The notes under the pieces were generated by a model, which had not been told where the DNA came from, did not search any database, and was given only the letters and a program-made list of their open reading frames with translations. From NCBI GenBank assembly GCA_012838635.1, contig DUOW01000002.1, positions 1 through 49,174 of the forward strand: a stretch of DNA of 49,174 nucleotides. Direction: 5' to 3'. Positions 1 to 9,443 of the stretch are shown here, one piece after another. The stretch is from Acholeplasma sp. Its GTDB lineage: Bacteria > Bacillota_I > Bacilli_A > ML615J-28 > CAG-698. Each line of letters starts with the position of its first letter. Positions within the stretch are counted from its first letter, which is position 1. The translations under genes were made by a program, and so were the position numbers.

Positions 1-155
1 ACATTATATTCTTTTTCAAATGCCTTCATTACATCTTTACTCATATATTGAGCCCAGTTCATAACATAAAGTTTTTCTTTTCTAGTACAGCCTGCGACTA
101 AAAATAGACTCAAAACTAAACTTAAAATTAATATTAATCTTTTGAAATTTTTCAT
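1..155 (-). CDS. potD: Spermidine/putrescine ABC transporter substrate-binding lipoprotein, N-terminal part, truncated by window edge
   Basis: Manual translation from ATG at 155: MKNFKRLILILSLVLSLFLVAGCTRKEKLYVMNWAQYMSKDVMKAFEKEYN; signal peptide with lipobox LVAGC; ATG overlaps potC stop (ATGA). Confidence 0.8.
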   Translation of the reverse strand, partial: MKNFKRLILILSLVLSLFLVAGCTRKEKLYVMNWAQYMSKDVMKAFEKEYN

Positions 156-991
156 TTTTTTACCATCTTTCTTTTTTTGATAATATTATAAATTATTAGG
201 ATTGCTAATGTTAGCACCATAATAATCGTATTGTATGCATATGCTTTTGGTAGAGCTTGGAACCTTGTTGCTTTTCTATTTGTATATAACCAAATTGAGA
301 AGTTCGCAACTCCACCACCTGTAGTAAAGTAACTGATGATAAAATCATCAATACTCATCGTAAATGCTATTAACATTCCTGTAATAATCCCTGGTCTAAT
401 TGATGGGATAATTATCTTCATAATCGCTTCTCGGGGTTTAGAACCTAAATCTAAAGCTGCATCATATAAGTTAGGATCCATTTCATTAAGTTTTGGCAAC
501 ACCGATAAAATTACATAAGGAATTGAGAAGAAGATATGAGCAATTAACATTGTTGTATATCCTAAAGGATAATTAACTCCAATCATTCTTCCAAACGTTA
601 GAAAAACTAACATTAAGAATACTCCCGTAACAATATCTGCATTAATAATTGGAACATTGTTTAAAAAGATTAATCTTTGCTTTCTCTTTCGGTCTAAAGA
701 ATTAATACCTAAGGCAAAAAGTGTTCCTAAAACAGTGGAAACTAAAGTTGAGATGAAGGCAATTGAAAGAGTATTAACAATTGCATCCATTAACTCAGCA
801 TCCTTAAATAGTTCACCATACCATCTTAACGTTACACCACCAAAAGTATTACCTGTACCATCAGCATTAATAGATTGGATAATAATATAAAAGATCGGCA
901 AATAAAGAACTACCAAAACAAAAATGACAAAGAAAGCTTTTAAAACAGAACCTGCTTTTTGCAGTTTTTTTCTTGTAGAAATCTTAATCAT
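152..991 (-). CDS. potC: Spermidine/putrescine ABC transporter permease PotC
   Basis: 279-aa multi-TM ORF with EAA-type permease motif (YDAALDLGSKPREAIMKIIIPSIRPGI); between potB and potD. Confidence 0.9.
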   Translation of the reverse strand: MIKISTRKKLQKAGSVLKAFFVIFVLVVLYLPIFYIIIQSINADGTGNTFGGVTLRWYGELFKDAELMDAIVNTLSIAFISTLVSTVLGTLFALGINSLDRKRKQRLIFLNNVPIINADIVTGVFLMLVFLTFGRMIGVNYPLGYTTMLIAHIFFSIPYVILSVLPKLNEMDPNLYDAALDLGSKPREAIMKIIIPSIRPGIITGMLIAFTMSIDDFIISYFTTGGGVANFSIWLYTNRKATRFQALPKAYAYNTIIMVLTLAILIIYNIIKKRKMVKK

Positions 992-1806
992 ATTAATGTC
1001 GCTCCTTCCTTATCTAATTTATTAGAAATAAAGATGGCGATAAAAATAAAGGCAATTAAGAATAAACTTATTAAGCTTCCTGTTCCATAATTACTACCAC
1101 TCTTAAATTTTTGTTCAATAATTGTACCAATTAAAACTAACTTTCCTTTAGACATAATCTCTGGAATCGTAAATGAAGTTGCTGCTGGTAAAAATACCAT
1201 AATAATTCCACTTGCAACACCCTTTAGCGATAAAGGTAAAGTAACTTTCCTAAATGTTTTAAATCCACTAGCTCCTAAATCTTGTGATGCTTCAATTAAT
1301 AATGGATCTTGTTTTTCTAAAACCGTATAAATTGGGAAAATCATAAATGGTAAATATACAACAACCATTGCTAGGATTACACTAAATGTTGTACCAGATA
1401 AGTTAATACTAATCCCAAAAACATTTTTCATAAATCCTTCTGGAAGTAACATCATATTTAAAGATTGAATACGAAGAAGCATATTTGTCCACATCGGCAA
1501 AATAAACAAAAGCAAGATAATAAAACTTAGCTGCGGCTTTAACCTAGAGACAATGTAGGCAATTGGATAACCAATAACGATACAAATAATTGTTGTGATT
1601 AAGGCATAACCCATACTTCTTAAAAACACTTCAAAATATGTTTGATTAAATGTTGCTTTAAAATTATCAATTGTAAATGTAGCAGTAGAAAAATCTAATC
1701 CTTGAATATCTAAAAAGGCTAAGACAACCATAATTAGTAGTGGAAACACTACTAAAATAACCATCCATATTGAATATGGTAGTGCTAGTATCTTAAATCT
1801 TTTCAT
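988..1806 (-). CDS. potB: Spermidine/putrescine ABC transporter permease PotB
   Basis: 272-aa permease, EAA motif EASQDLGASGFKTFRKVTLPLSLKGV; overlaps potA and potC ends. Confidence 0.9.
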   Translation of the reverse strand: MKRFKILALPYSIWMVILVVFPLLIMVVLAFLDIQGLDFSTATFTIDNFKATFNQTYFEVFLRSMGYALITTIICIVIGYPIAYIVSRLKPQLSFIILLLFILPMWTNMLLRIQSLNMMLLPEGFMKNVFGISINLSGTTFSVILAMVVVYLPFMIFPIYTVLEKQDPLLIEASQDLGASGFKTFRKVTLPLSLKGVASGIIMVFLPAATSFTIPEIMSKGKLVLIGTIIEQKFKSGSNYGTGSLISLFLIAFIFIAIFISNKLDKEGATLI

Positions 1807-3346
1807 TTGGATCTACCTTCATAATATGAATTTCGTAAGGATCAACACTTAAACCAATTTTGTCCCCTACTTCAAATTGTTCGTATTTATGAATAATCAA
1901 CTCTTGACCTTGAACCATAGCACAAATTTCATAGAATACTCCTTTAAAGATAATACTATCTACAACACCTATAATCTTTGCCTCTTCTAGCTCTACAATA
2001 TCAAAGTCTTCTGGTCTAATAACTACATCTACTACTTCGCCTTTTGCAAAATTATCATCAACACATTTAAAATCAGAACCAAAAATTTCTACTATTTTGT
2101 CTCCTTTAAATACTGATCTAATAATATTACTTTCCCCAATAAAGTTAGCTACAAACCTATTATTAGGTTCATTATAAATTGACTCTGGTGTTCCGATTTG
2201 TTGGATAATGCCATGATCAAAAACAACAATTTTATCACTCATTGTTAGAGCTTCTTCTTGGTCATGAGTTACATAGATAAAAGTAACCTTTGATTCTTTT
2301 TGCATCTCTTTTAACTCATACTGCATGTTTTGTCTTAGCTTTAAGTCTAAGGCAGCTAAAGGCTCATCAAGTAACAAAATCTTTGGTTTGTTTACCAATG
2401 CTCTAGCAATTGCAACTCTTTGCATTTCTCCACCAGATAGTTTATCTACTTTTCTATCACCATATCCTTCTAAGTTAACCATTTTTAAAATATCGTTAAC
2501 TGCTTGTTCGATATGATGTGGACTCATCATTAAACTCTTAGCTGATTTTTCTTCATCTTTGCGTTGTTTATAATATTGTTTTTGTAGTTTATATAACTCA
2601 TCAATATCATAACCATAAGCTATTCTTTCTAACTTTTCTTTTTCTTTAGTATATTTTTGATTGATTTTAGCTTTATCTTTTCTCGTCTTAGCTTCAGCTT
2701 TTAACTTAGCAAGTTTTTCTTCTAATGCTTCAAGTTTTTCTTCAGCTAAAGCTACTCTTTCTTCATCTTTTTCTAAAGCTTCAATTTTAGCTTCTAGTTT
2801 AGCATCTAATTTATCATATCTAAATTCAATATCTTCTAACTTCTCTTCATATAATTTATGCTTTTCAGCACTCGTTTTTTCTTTAATTTCTGCTTTAATT
2901 TCTTTTAAACGATGTTTTAATTCTTTTTTCTCTTCAGCAGTTGTTTCCTTATTATTTAGTTTTTCTCTAATATCCTTTTTTTCTTGATCATAAGATTTTC
3001 TTACATTACTCTTAATTTCCTCAAAAATTCGATTATAATTTTTAAGTCCATAAGCAATATTTTCAAACACATTTAAATGAGGAAAAAGTGCATATCTTTG
3101 AAACACCGTATTGATTGGACGATAATATGGTGGAATCTCATTAATAGTTTCCCCATTTAAAATTATCTCTCCTGAATCAGGATCTTCAAATCCCCCAATC
3201 ATTCTTAAAACTGTTGTCTTCCCACACCCTGAAGGTCCTAATAAGGTGACAAATTCATTTTCGTTAATTTCTAGATTAAGATTTGTGATAACTTCTGCGT
3301 CATCAAAAGATTTGTAAATGTTTTTTAGTTCAATAATTTTGCCCAT
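1793..3346 (-). CDS. potA: Spermidine/putrescine ABC transporter ATP-binding protein PotA with large coiled-coil insertion
   Basis: Walker A GPSGCGKTT, signature LSGGEMQR, Walker B ILLLDEPLAALD, C-terminal TOBE-like region. ATG at 3346 (MGKIIELKN) preceded by GTGAGG is preferred over the GTG-started ORF at 3358. Confidence 0.9.
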   Translation of the reverse strand: MGKIIELKNIYKSFDDAEVITNLNLEINENEFVTLLGPSGCGKTTVLRMIGGFEDPDSGEIILNGETINEIPPYYRPINTVFQRYALFPHLNVFENIAYGLKNYNRIFEEIKSNVRKSYDQEKKDIREKLNNKETTAEEKKELKHRLKEIKAEIKEKTSAEKHKLYEEKLEDIEFRYDKLDAKLEAKIEALEKDEERVALAEEKLEALEEKLAKLKAEAKTRKDKAKINQKYTKEKEKLERIAYGYDIDELYKLQKQYYKQRKDEEKSAKSLMMSPHHIEQAVNDILKMVNLEGYGDRKVDKLSGGEMQRVAIARALVNKPKILLLDEPLAALDLKLRQNMQYELKEMQKESKVTFIYVTHDQEEALTMSDKIVVFDHGIIQQIGTPESIYNEPNNRFVANFIGESNIIRSVFKGDKIVEIFGSDFKCVDDNFAKGEVVDVVIRPEDFDIVELEEAKIIGVVDSIIFKGVFYEICAMVQGQELIIHKYEQFEVGDKIGLSVDPYEIHIMKVDPNEKI

Positions 3347-3496
3347 GTAAGACCTCACTTGCTAAAAAAAATAGTTATGATGTTGAACTACACACCAAAT
3401 TAACTTAATAAAAAAGCAGCTTTCATTCGACTCATAACTTTCTATTATAGGTATAGTTTATCACATTTTCTTTATAATATCAATATAAATTTTTTA

Positions 3497-3525
3497 AATA
3501 AAAAAGATGATTTTAAATCATCTTT
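3497..3525 (-). terminator. Rho-independent terminator of the xpt-bmpA-nup operon
   Basis: Minus strand AAAGATGATTT-A-AAATCATCTTT followed by TTTATTT; stem overlaps the TGA stop of the last permease. Confidence 0.7.
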
Positions 3526-4528
3526 CTTCTCTAAAGTAATGCAAGCCTAATGAGCGAGGAGGTTGATCTTCTCTTCTCTTATTTAGACTTGTAACTATTA
3601 ATACGATAATTGTAACTAAATATGGTAACATCTTTAAGATTTCTTGTTGGGAAGTTGAAGCATGTAAATAGTTATAAGCAACTGTTAAAGCTCCAAATAA
3701 AAATGCTCCCCAAATACTTCTTAAAGGTCGCCATAAACTAAAGATAACTAAAGCAACAGCTAACCATCCAGCATCACCTAATGCACCATGTTGCCATACA
3801 CCTTTTAAGTAGTTCATTACAAAATAACAACCACCTAAACCAGCAATTATTCCACCTACCATAATTGCTACATATTTATATTTAGTTACATTAATGCCAG
3901 CAGCATCTGCAGCTTGAGGATTTTCTCCTACTGCTTTTAAATTTAAACCAATACTTGTTTTCTTAAAAAAGATATGAACTAATACCGCTAAAATTAATGC
4001 CACAAATGTTAAAAAGCCATAACTACTATTAAAGAATAACTTACCAAATAGACCAGTCTTTTCTGATAACCACGGAATATAGAAAGTAAAAGCATCACTA
4101 GTTTCTTTTACAGAAACAAATAATCCTGAACCTCCTTGAGCAAGTTTCCCTAAAGATCCTCCTAAAAAGTTTGCAAGTCCAACACCAAATGTAGTTAAAG
4201 CAAGTCCTGTTACATTTTGATTAGCTCTTAAAGACACAGTTAAAACTGCATAAATACAAGCACCTAAACCTGACATTAAAATACAAAAAAATAAAGCACA
4301 AAGAATTGCTAAAAAGCCATTAAAATTTGTTGCATTTGATTCATAAATAAATGCCCCTAAGATTGCTCCAATACCACCTAAATACATAATACCAGGAATA
4401 CCAAGGTTCAAATGGCCAGCTTTTTCTATAATTGTCTCACCTAGACAACCAAATAAAAGCGTAATTCCATTTAAAACCATCGCTACAAAAAAGGAAACTG
4501 AAAAAATCTCAATTGCTAGCATTGGCAA
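3518..4528 (-). CDS. ABC transporter permease, nucleoside/purine uptake (NupQ/YufQ-like)
   Basis: 336-aa multi-TM protein (HLNLGIPGIMYLGGIG..., NPQAADAAGINVTKYKYVAIMVGG), BPD_transp_2-type; in operon with BMP lipoprotein. Confidence 0.85.
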   Translation of the reverse strand: MPMLAIEIFSVSFFVAMVLNGITLLFGCLGETIIEKAGHLNLGIPGIMYLGGIGAILGAFIYESNATNFNGFLAILCALFFCILMSGLGACIYAVLTVSLRANQNVTGLALTTFGVGLANFLGGSLGKLAQGGSGLFVSVKETSDAFTFYIPWLSEKTGLFGKLFFNSSYGFLTFVALILAVLVHIFFKKTSIGLNLKAVGENPQAADAAGINVTKYKYVAIMVGGIIAGLGGCYFVMNYLKGVWQHGALGDAGWLAVALVIFSLWRPLRSIWGAFLFGALTVAYNYLHASTSQQEILKMLPYLVTIIVLIVTSLNKRREDQPPRSLGLHYFREER

Positions 4529-5843
4529 GTTCCTCCTTATCCTTTTTCTTTCTATTTATAATAACTTTATATCTAATGAAGAATTCACTTATTAGAATAA
4601 AGAAAATTAATATTCCAATTAAAACATCACTCATCGAAGCGTTAAGTGAAATGTCAGATGCTAACCTTTTAGCACCTGCACTAAAGAATGTTAGTAACGC
4701 TGAAATAATAAGCATAAAGCCCATATTGAAATTACCAAGCCAAGTTACTGTAATAGCAGTAAATCCTCTACCAGCAGCAAGATTAGGCGATAAACTATGG
4801 TCAACACCAGCCACAATCAACATTCCAACAAACCCACAAATAGCACTTGAAATTAACACAGTTCTAATTGTAACTTTCTCTACATCAATTGCAGCATAGT
4901 TTGCTGTATTAACACTACCACCAACTACTTTAATCTCATATCCTTGTTTTGTATATTTCATATAAACATACATTGCTAAGGCAACAACCCCAACAAGTAG
5001 TAACAATAAAACATAATTTCCACTTCCAAAAATACTAGATAAGAAATTATTAGGAATCCATCCTACCTTTGGATATTCACTTCCAAAAACATTGTTAATA
5101 ATACCTACATCACCTGAACCAGGAACTTTCTCCCATTTAATACAAAAATATCTTACAAGTTGAATAGCAATGTAGTTCATCATTAACGTAAATAAAGTTT
5201 CATTAGTACCAAACTTAGCTTTAAACAAAGCCGGGAAAATACCCCATAACATTCCCGCTAGAATACCACCTAAAAACATTATGATAAATAACAAAAATTG
5301 CATATTATGAAAAGCAGGTGTTAAATACTTCATAATTGCAAAAGTAGCAAGTCCACCAACTAAAATTTGTCCTTCAGCGCCAATGTTCCAAAATCTCATT
5401 TTAAAAACAGGAATTAAGGCAACACCTACACCAAATAACAAAAACGTATTTCTTAATAAAGCCCAAATATTAATTGAAGAACCAAAGTTACCTTTAAATA
5501 ACGTTGATAAAATTTGAGCATTACTTGCACCAGTGATTAAATTAATAATCATCATATATAAAGCAAATCCTACTAAAAAGATACCTACTCTAATTATTAA
5601 TTTTTGCCAAAACTTTAACTCTTTTTGTTTTGTAATTCTAAAAAGAGGAATTTTAGTATTCTTTTCTTCTGGATCTTCTTGTTTTCTTTTTTGTCTTGAA
5701 CGAATTAAATTTACTAATAAATAGGCACCTAAAACACAAACAGCAATTATTGCCACAACAATAAAGATTTGTGCAAGAACTTTTAAAATTTTAGCATATC
5801 TTTCTAATCTAAAGTATTGATCTACAACACTACTTAAAATCAT
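4509..5843 (-). CDS. ABC transporter permease, nucleoside/purine uptake (NupP/YufP-like)
   Basis: 444-aa multi-TM protein with FWNIGAEGQILVGGLATF and FTAITVTWLGNFN motifs typical of this permease family. Confidence 0.85.
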   Translation of the reverse strand: MILSSVVDQYFRLERYAKILKVLAQIFIVVAIIAVCVLGAYLLVNLIRSRQKRKQEDPEEKNTKIPLFRITKQKELKFWQKLIIRVGIFLVGFALYMMIINLITGASNAQILSTLFKGNFGSSINIWALLRNTFLLFGVGVALIPVFKMRFWNIGAEGQILVGGLATFAIMKYLTPAFHNMQFLLFIIMFLGGILAGMLWGIFPALFKAKFGTNETLFTLMMNYIAIQLVRYFCIKWEKVPGSGDVGIINNVFGSEYPKVGWIPNNFLSSIFGSGNYVLLLLLVGVVALAMYVYMKYTKQGYEIKVVGGSVNTANYAAIDVEKVTIRTVLISSAICGFVGMLIVAGVDHSLSPNLAAGRGFTAITVTWLGNFNMGFMLIISALLTFFSAGAKRLASDISLNASMSDVLIGILIFFILISEFFIRYKVIINRKKKDKEELANASN

Positions 5844-7363
5844 TTCTCAAGTTCCTCCTCTATCTTATTAGTCATTAATAAACCTATTTCTTCTTTTGTA
5901 ACTTTCTTTGGATCAAGAGGTTTACTAATCTTACCATTACTTAAAACTAAAATCTTATCAGATAAAGCAAGAAGAACATCTAAATCTTCCCCAACATAAA
6001 TAACTGCTACTCCTGCTTCTTTTTGCTTATTTAAAATATCATAAATAACATATGAAGTATTAATGTCTAATCCTCTAACAGCATAAGCAGTCATAAATAC
6101 AATTGGGTTATTAGCTATTTCTCTTCCAACTAATACTTTTTGTACATTACCACCAGATAATGTTTGAACAGCAGTTTCTTCAGACGGCGTTGAAACGGCA
6201 AGTTCTTCTTTGATTGCTTTAGCTATCTTCTTCGCTCTTTTTCGGTTTTTATAAAAATTAGGAGTTTCATCATATGTTCTCAAAAGAACATTATCAACCA
6301 TACCCATACTACCTACTAAACCCATACCTAATCTATCTTCAGGAACAAACGATAAAGATATTCCCAATCTCTTAATTTGGAAAGGACTCTTACCAATTAA
6401 TTTGATTTCATTGTGCTTAGGATGATAATAAGTAATATCACTACCTTTTTGTGTACCTTGAAGACCAGCAATTGCTTCTAATAGTTCTTTTTGACCAGAA
6501 CCTGAAATCCCCGCAATTCCTAAAATCTCTCCTCCATAAGCATCAAAAGAAACATTATCTAAAACCATTTTCCCGTATTGATTCTTTACGGATAAATCTC
6601 TAATTTCTAGTCTTAAAACTGGATCTTTAACTTTAGATCTTTTGATATTTAAACTTACCTTTTCACCAACCATTAATTCAGCAAGCATTAATTCATTAGC
6701 ATCTTTTGTAGCTAATCTTTTAACTAATTTACCTTTTCTTAAAACAGCAATACTATCAGATACCCCTAAAACTTCATTCATTTTATGAGTTATTAAAACA
6801 ATTGCTTTTCCTCTTTCCTTTAGTTTTCTTAAAGCCTTAAACAACTGTTTTGTCTCTTGTGGTGTTAAAACAGCAGTTGGCTCATCTAAGATTAAAAGGT
6901 TAGCTCCTCTATATAATACTTTAATAATCTCTAAACTTTGTTTTTCAGAAACAGTCATATTATAGACTTTCTTTTTCGGATCAATATCAAAGCCGTACAT
7001 TTCTCCTACTTCTTTGATTTCTTGTTCTACCTTCTCCATATCCAAAAAGAAGCCTTTATTTAGACCTAGGATTACATTTTCTGCGGCTGTTAATAAATCA
7101 ACTAATTTAAAGTGTTGGTGAATCATCCCAATTCCATAACTACTAGCATCCTTAGGACTTTTGATAACAATTTCTTCACCATTAAGGAAAATTTGTCCCC
7201 TATCAGGATAATAAAGTCCAGCAAGCATATTCATTAAAGTTGTCTTTCCTGAACCATTTTCCCCAAGTAAGGCTAGGATTTCACCTTCATTGATTGTAAG
7301 GGAAATGTCTTCATTAGCAACTACTTCCCCAAAATATTTAGATAAGTTTTTTAGTTCAAACAT
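5840..7363 (-). CDS. ABC transporter ATP-binding protein with two NBDs, nucleoside/purine uptake (NupO/YufO-like)
   Basis: Two ABC cassettes (GENGSGKTT ... ISGSGQKE; LSGGNVQK). ATG at 7363 (MFELKNLSKYF) has AAGGAGAG upstream; the listed N-terminal extension to 7399 runs into a hairpin. Confidence 0.88.
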   Translation of the reverse strand: MFELKNLSKYFGEVVANEDISLTINEGEILALLGENGSGKTTLMNMLAGLYYPDRGQIFLNGEEIVIKSPKDASSYGIGMIHQHFKLVDLLTAAENVILGLNKGFFLDMEKVEQEIKEVGEMYGFDIDPKKKVYNMTVSEKQSLEIIKVLYRGANLLILDEPTAVLTPQETKQLFKALRKLKERGKAIVLITHKMNEVLGVSDSIAVLRKGKLVKRLATKDANELMLAELMVGEKVSLNIKRSKVKDPVLRLEIRDLSVKNQYGKMVLDNVSFDAYGGEILGIAGISGSGQKELLEAIAGLQGTQKGSDITYYHPKHNEIKLIGKSPFQIKRLGISLSFVPEDRLGMGLVGSMGMVDNVLLRTYDETPNFYKNRKRAKKIAKAIKEELAVSTPSEETAVQTLSGGNVQKVLVGREIANNPIVFMTAYAVRGLDINTSYVIYDILNKQKEAGVAVIYVGEDLDVLLALSDKILVLSNGKISKPLDPKKVTKEEIGLLMTNKIEEELEK

Positions 7364-7388
7364 CTGTTCTCTCCTTATATATAAAAAT

Positions 7389-7416
7389 GAAGAAGGCAAA
7401 TTATTTTGCCTTCTTC
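7389..7416 (-). terminator. Intercistronic hairpin (partial terminator/attenuator or mRNA stabiliser) between BMP lipoprotein and ATPase
   Basis: Perfect 12-bp stem on minus strand GAAGAAGGCAAA-ATAA-TTTGCCTTCTTC followed by ATTTTTAT. Confidence 0.7.
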
Positions 7417-7435
7417 TTTAATAACCTTAAGTCTT

Positions 7436-8674
7436 TTAGAAAGCTTGATTTAATTCTATAATTCCATCAATTACAAAGGCAAATCCTGGAGCTGAACCTA
7501 AATCATCATCTGATTCTGCAAAATAGCTTACTCCATTACTATCTGTCTTAATATATTCTTTACCATAGAAGCCCTCTACACCTGCAGTTGAAGTAACTTT
7601 TTCTCCACCAACTGTAAATTTAGATGTATCAAATACATATAAAGTACCATTTTTAATTGCTTCAATAGCTGCTTCAACTTTTTGATTTGCTTCGTTATAT
7701 GCTTCATCGCTACCAAAAGCATTTCTATTTACTTCAGTAATTGCTACTGCACCTTCTTTAAATCCTTCACACCAATCAACTTGAGGTTTTCTACCTGCCA
7801 TACCTTCTCTAACAGCGTAAGTATAATATACTCCCCAGTTTAATCCAGCTGATGTAATTGCTTGTGTTGGAGCAGCATCTAACATTGAAACGTTATAACC
7901 AATATTGTTAATTCCTTTTTCTTCACAAGCTGTAGCAGCACCTACTGTATCTGCATGTTGGCTAATTAAAACACAACCTGAATCGATTAGAGCTGTTGCT
8001 GCTTGTTTTTCTGCAACTTGGTTAGCCCATTCTCCAGTATATTGAACTTTCATTTCAAGTTCATAAGCTGGATCTAATGCACTTCTAACTCCTAAGTAGA
8101 ATGCAGTAAAACCAGATTTAACTTCTGCGAACGCCTTAGCGCCTACATAACCAATCGTAACTTTATTTCCAGGTGCATATTTAGTTGGATTTGATGCGAT
8201 TAGTTCATTTAATCTAACTCCACCATAAATACCTGCTACATATCTTGCTTCATAGATATCTACAAAGAAATTAGATACGTTTGGAAGACCACTTGATTTA
8301 GCATTAATACCAGTTGCATGTAAGAAGTGAACTTCTGGGTGATTTGCAGCTACAGTAAATAAGCCTTCTTCATGACCAAAACTGTTTGCAAACACCATCT
8401 TACAACCAGCACCAACTAATTCTTCAGCTGCATCTTGAGCTTCTTTACCTTCTGGTGTATGTTTCTTATAAACAATTTGTGAATCCTTTAATCCTAAAGC
8501 TTCTTTCATTTGATTGATACCATTAAGATGAGCTAAACTATAACCTTCGTTTTCATCTCCGATTAAAATAAATCCAACTTTAAAATCATCATCACCATTT
8601 TCTTCTTTGCAACTGCAACCAACTAAACCTACTAAACTAAATACTGCTAATAATAGTAAAACAAACTTTTTCAT
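7436..8674 (-). CDS. BMP-family ABC transporter substrate-binding lipoprotein (nucleoside/purine)
   Basis: Signal peptide with lipobox LVGLVGC; BMP/Med-family motifs (FANSFGHEEGL, GVYYTYAVREGMAG). Confidence 0.87.
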   Translation of the reverse strand: MKKFVLLLLAVFSLVGLVGCSCKEENGDDDFKVGFILIGDENEGYSLAHLNGINQMKEALGLKDSQIVYKKHTPEGKEAQDAAEELVGAGCKMVFANSFGHEEGLFTVAANHPEVHFLHATGINAKSSGLPNVSNFFVDIYEARYVAGIYGGVRLNELIASNPTKYAPGNKVTIGYVGAKAFAEVKSGFTAFYLGVRSALDPAYELEMKVQYTGEWANQVAEKQAATALIDSGCVLISQHADTVGAATACEEKGINNIGYNVSMLDAAPTQAITSAGLNWGVYYTYAVREGMAGRKPQVDWCEGFKEGAVAITEVNRNAFGSDEAYNEANQKVEAAIEAIKNGTLYVFDTSKFTVGGEKVTSTAGVEGFYGKEYIKTDSNGVSYFAESDDDLGSAPGFAFVIDGIIELNQAF

Positions 8675-8692
8675 TTTCCCTCCTTGTTTAAT

Positions 8693-9256
8693 TTACTCAA
8701 AACTAATACCGTCACTTAGACTTTTGATTCTAACACAAGATTCTAATTTTAAACCTTGTTTTAAAATCCTTTCTCTTCCGCTTTGGAATGATTTTTCGAT
8801 AACTATTCCCACTCCTACAATCTCAGCGCCTGATTGTTTAATTATTTCCGCTAAAGCTATGACAGCATTACCAGTAGCTAAAAAATCATCGATGATTAAA
8901 ATACGATCATTTTTGCTTAAATACTTTTTAGAAATAAAAGTTTGGTATTCCTTTTTCTTTGTATATGAATACGAAGGGGCGTAGTAATTATCATCTTTAG
9001 TAATTGCTGATGTTTCTTTCTTCGCAAACACAACAGGTACTTTACCTAAATGGTAAGATGCACCAACTGCAAAAGCAATCCCACTAGTTTCAATTGTAAC
9101 AATCTTAGTTACACCTGAGAATTTACTTGCAAAGTGTTCACCAATTTTATCCAGCAAACAAACATCAATTTGATGATTAATAAAAGAATCAACTTTTAAA
9201 ATCTCACCTGGAAAAACCTTACCTTCCTCTAAAATTTTCTTTTTTAATGCTTCCAT
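8693..9256 (-). CDS. xpt: Xanthine phosphoribosyltransferase
   Basis: MEALKKKILEEGKVFPGEILKVDSFINHQID... closely resembles Bacillus Xpt; PRPP loop LIIDDFLATG. Start at 9256 with GGAGGG SD; longer ORF to 9340 translates the riboswitch expression platform. Confidence 0.92.
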   Translation of the reverse strand: MEALKKKILEEGKVFPGEILKVDSFINHQIDVCLLDKIGEHFASKFSGVTKIVTIETSGIAFAVGASYHLGKVPVVFAKKETSAITKDDNYYAPSYSYTKKKEYQTFISKKYLSKNDRILIIDDFLATGNAVIALAEIIKQSGAEIVGVGIVIEKSFQSGRERILKQGLKLESCVRIKSLSDGISFE

Positions 9257-9271
9257 AGACCCTCCTGAAAA

Positions 9272-9306
9272 TAAAAAAACTTTCTTAAACAACAGTTTGA
9301 GAAAGT
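9272..9306 (-). terminator. Riboswitch-associated intrinsic terminator (expression platform)
   Basis: Minus strand ACTTTCT-C-AAAC-TGTT-GTTT-A-AGAAAGT-TTTTTT just before the xpt SD. Confidence 0.82.
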
Positions 9307-9346
9307 AAAATGAAAAAGGATGCCTACTTAAAGTAAACATTCTTAA

Positions 9347-9412
9347 TTCGTAGTGCCAGCATTTACGGTGTGGCGTAGAAACTTTCCCTCCATATTAGGA
9401 TAATTATACGAA
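9347..9412 (-). ncRNA. Purine riboswitch aptamer, guanine/hypoxanthine type
   Basis: Minus strand TTCGTATAATTATCCTAATATGGAGGGAAAGTTTCTACGCCACACCGTAAATGCTGGCACTACGAA: P1 TTCGTA/TACGAA, L2 AATATGG, J2/3 GTTTCTAC, L3 CCGTAAAT, J3/1 ACTA with C at the specificity position. Confidence 0.93.
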
Positions 9413-9443
9413 AAAAAATATAATGTCTTTTAAAGACATTATT

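Noticed and set aside
2661-2987. 108-aa plus-strand ORF, Ser/Phe/Leu-rich
   Set aside because: Antisense to the Lys/Glu-rich coiled-coil insertion of PotA; open because of biased codon composition.
4513-4899. 128-aa plus-strand ORF inside the permease gene
   Set aside because: Fully antisense to a well-supported permease CDS.
7364-7399. N-terminal extension of the NupO-like ATPase (MPSSFLYIRREQ)
   Set aside because: Lies in the intercistronic hairpin; SD AAGGAGAG precedes the Met at 7363.
8607-8984. 125-aa plus-strand ORF across bmpA/xpt junction
   Set aside because: Antisense to two confident genes; no homology recognised.
9257-9340. N-terminal extension of xpt (MFTLSRHPFSFYFLKLLFKKVFLFSGGS)
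   Set aside because: Translates the riboswitch expression platform and terminator; SD supports the start at 9256.
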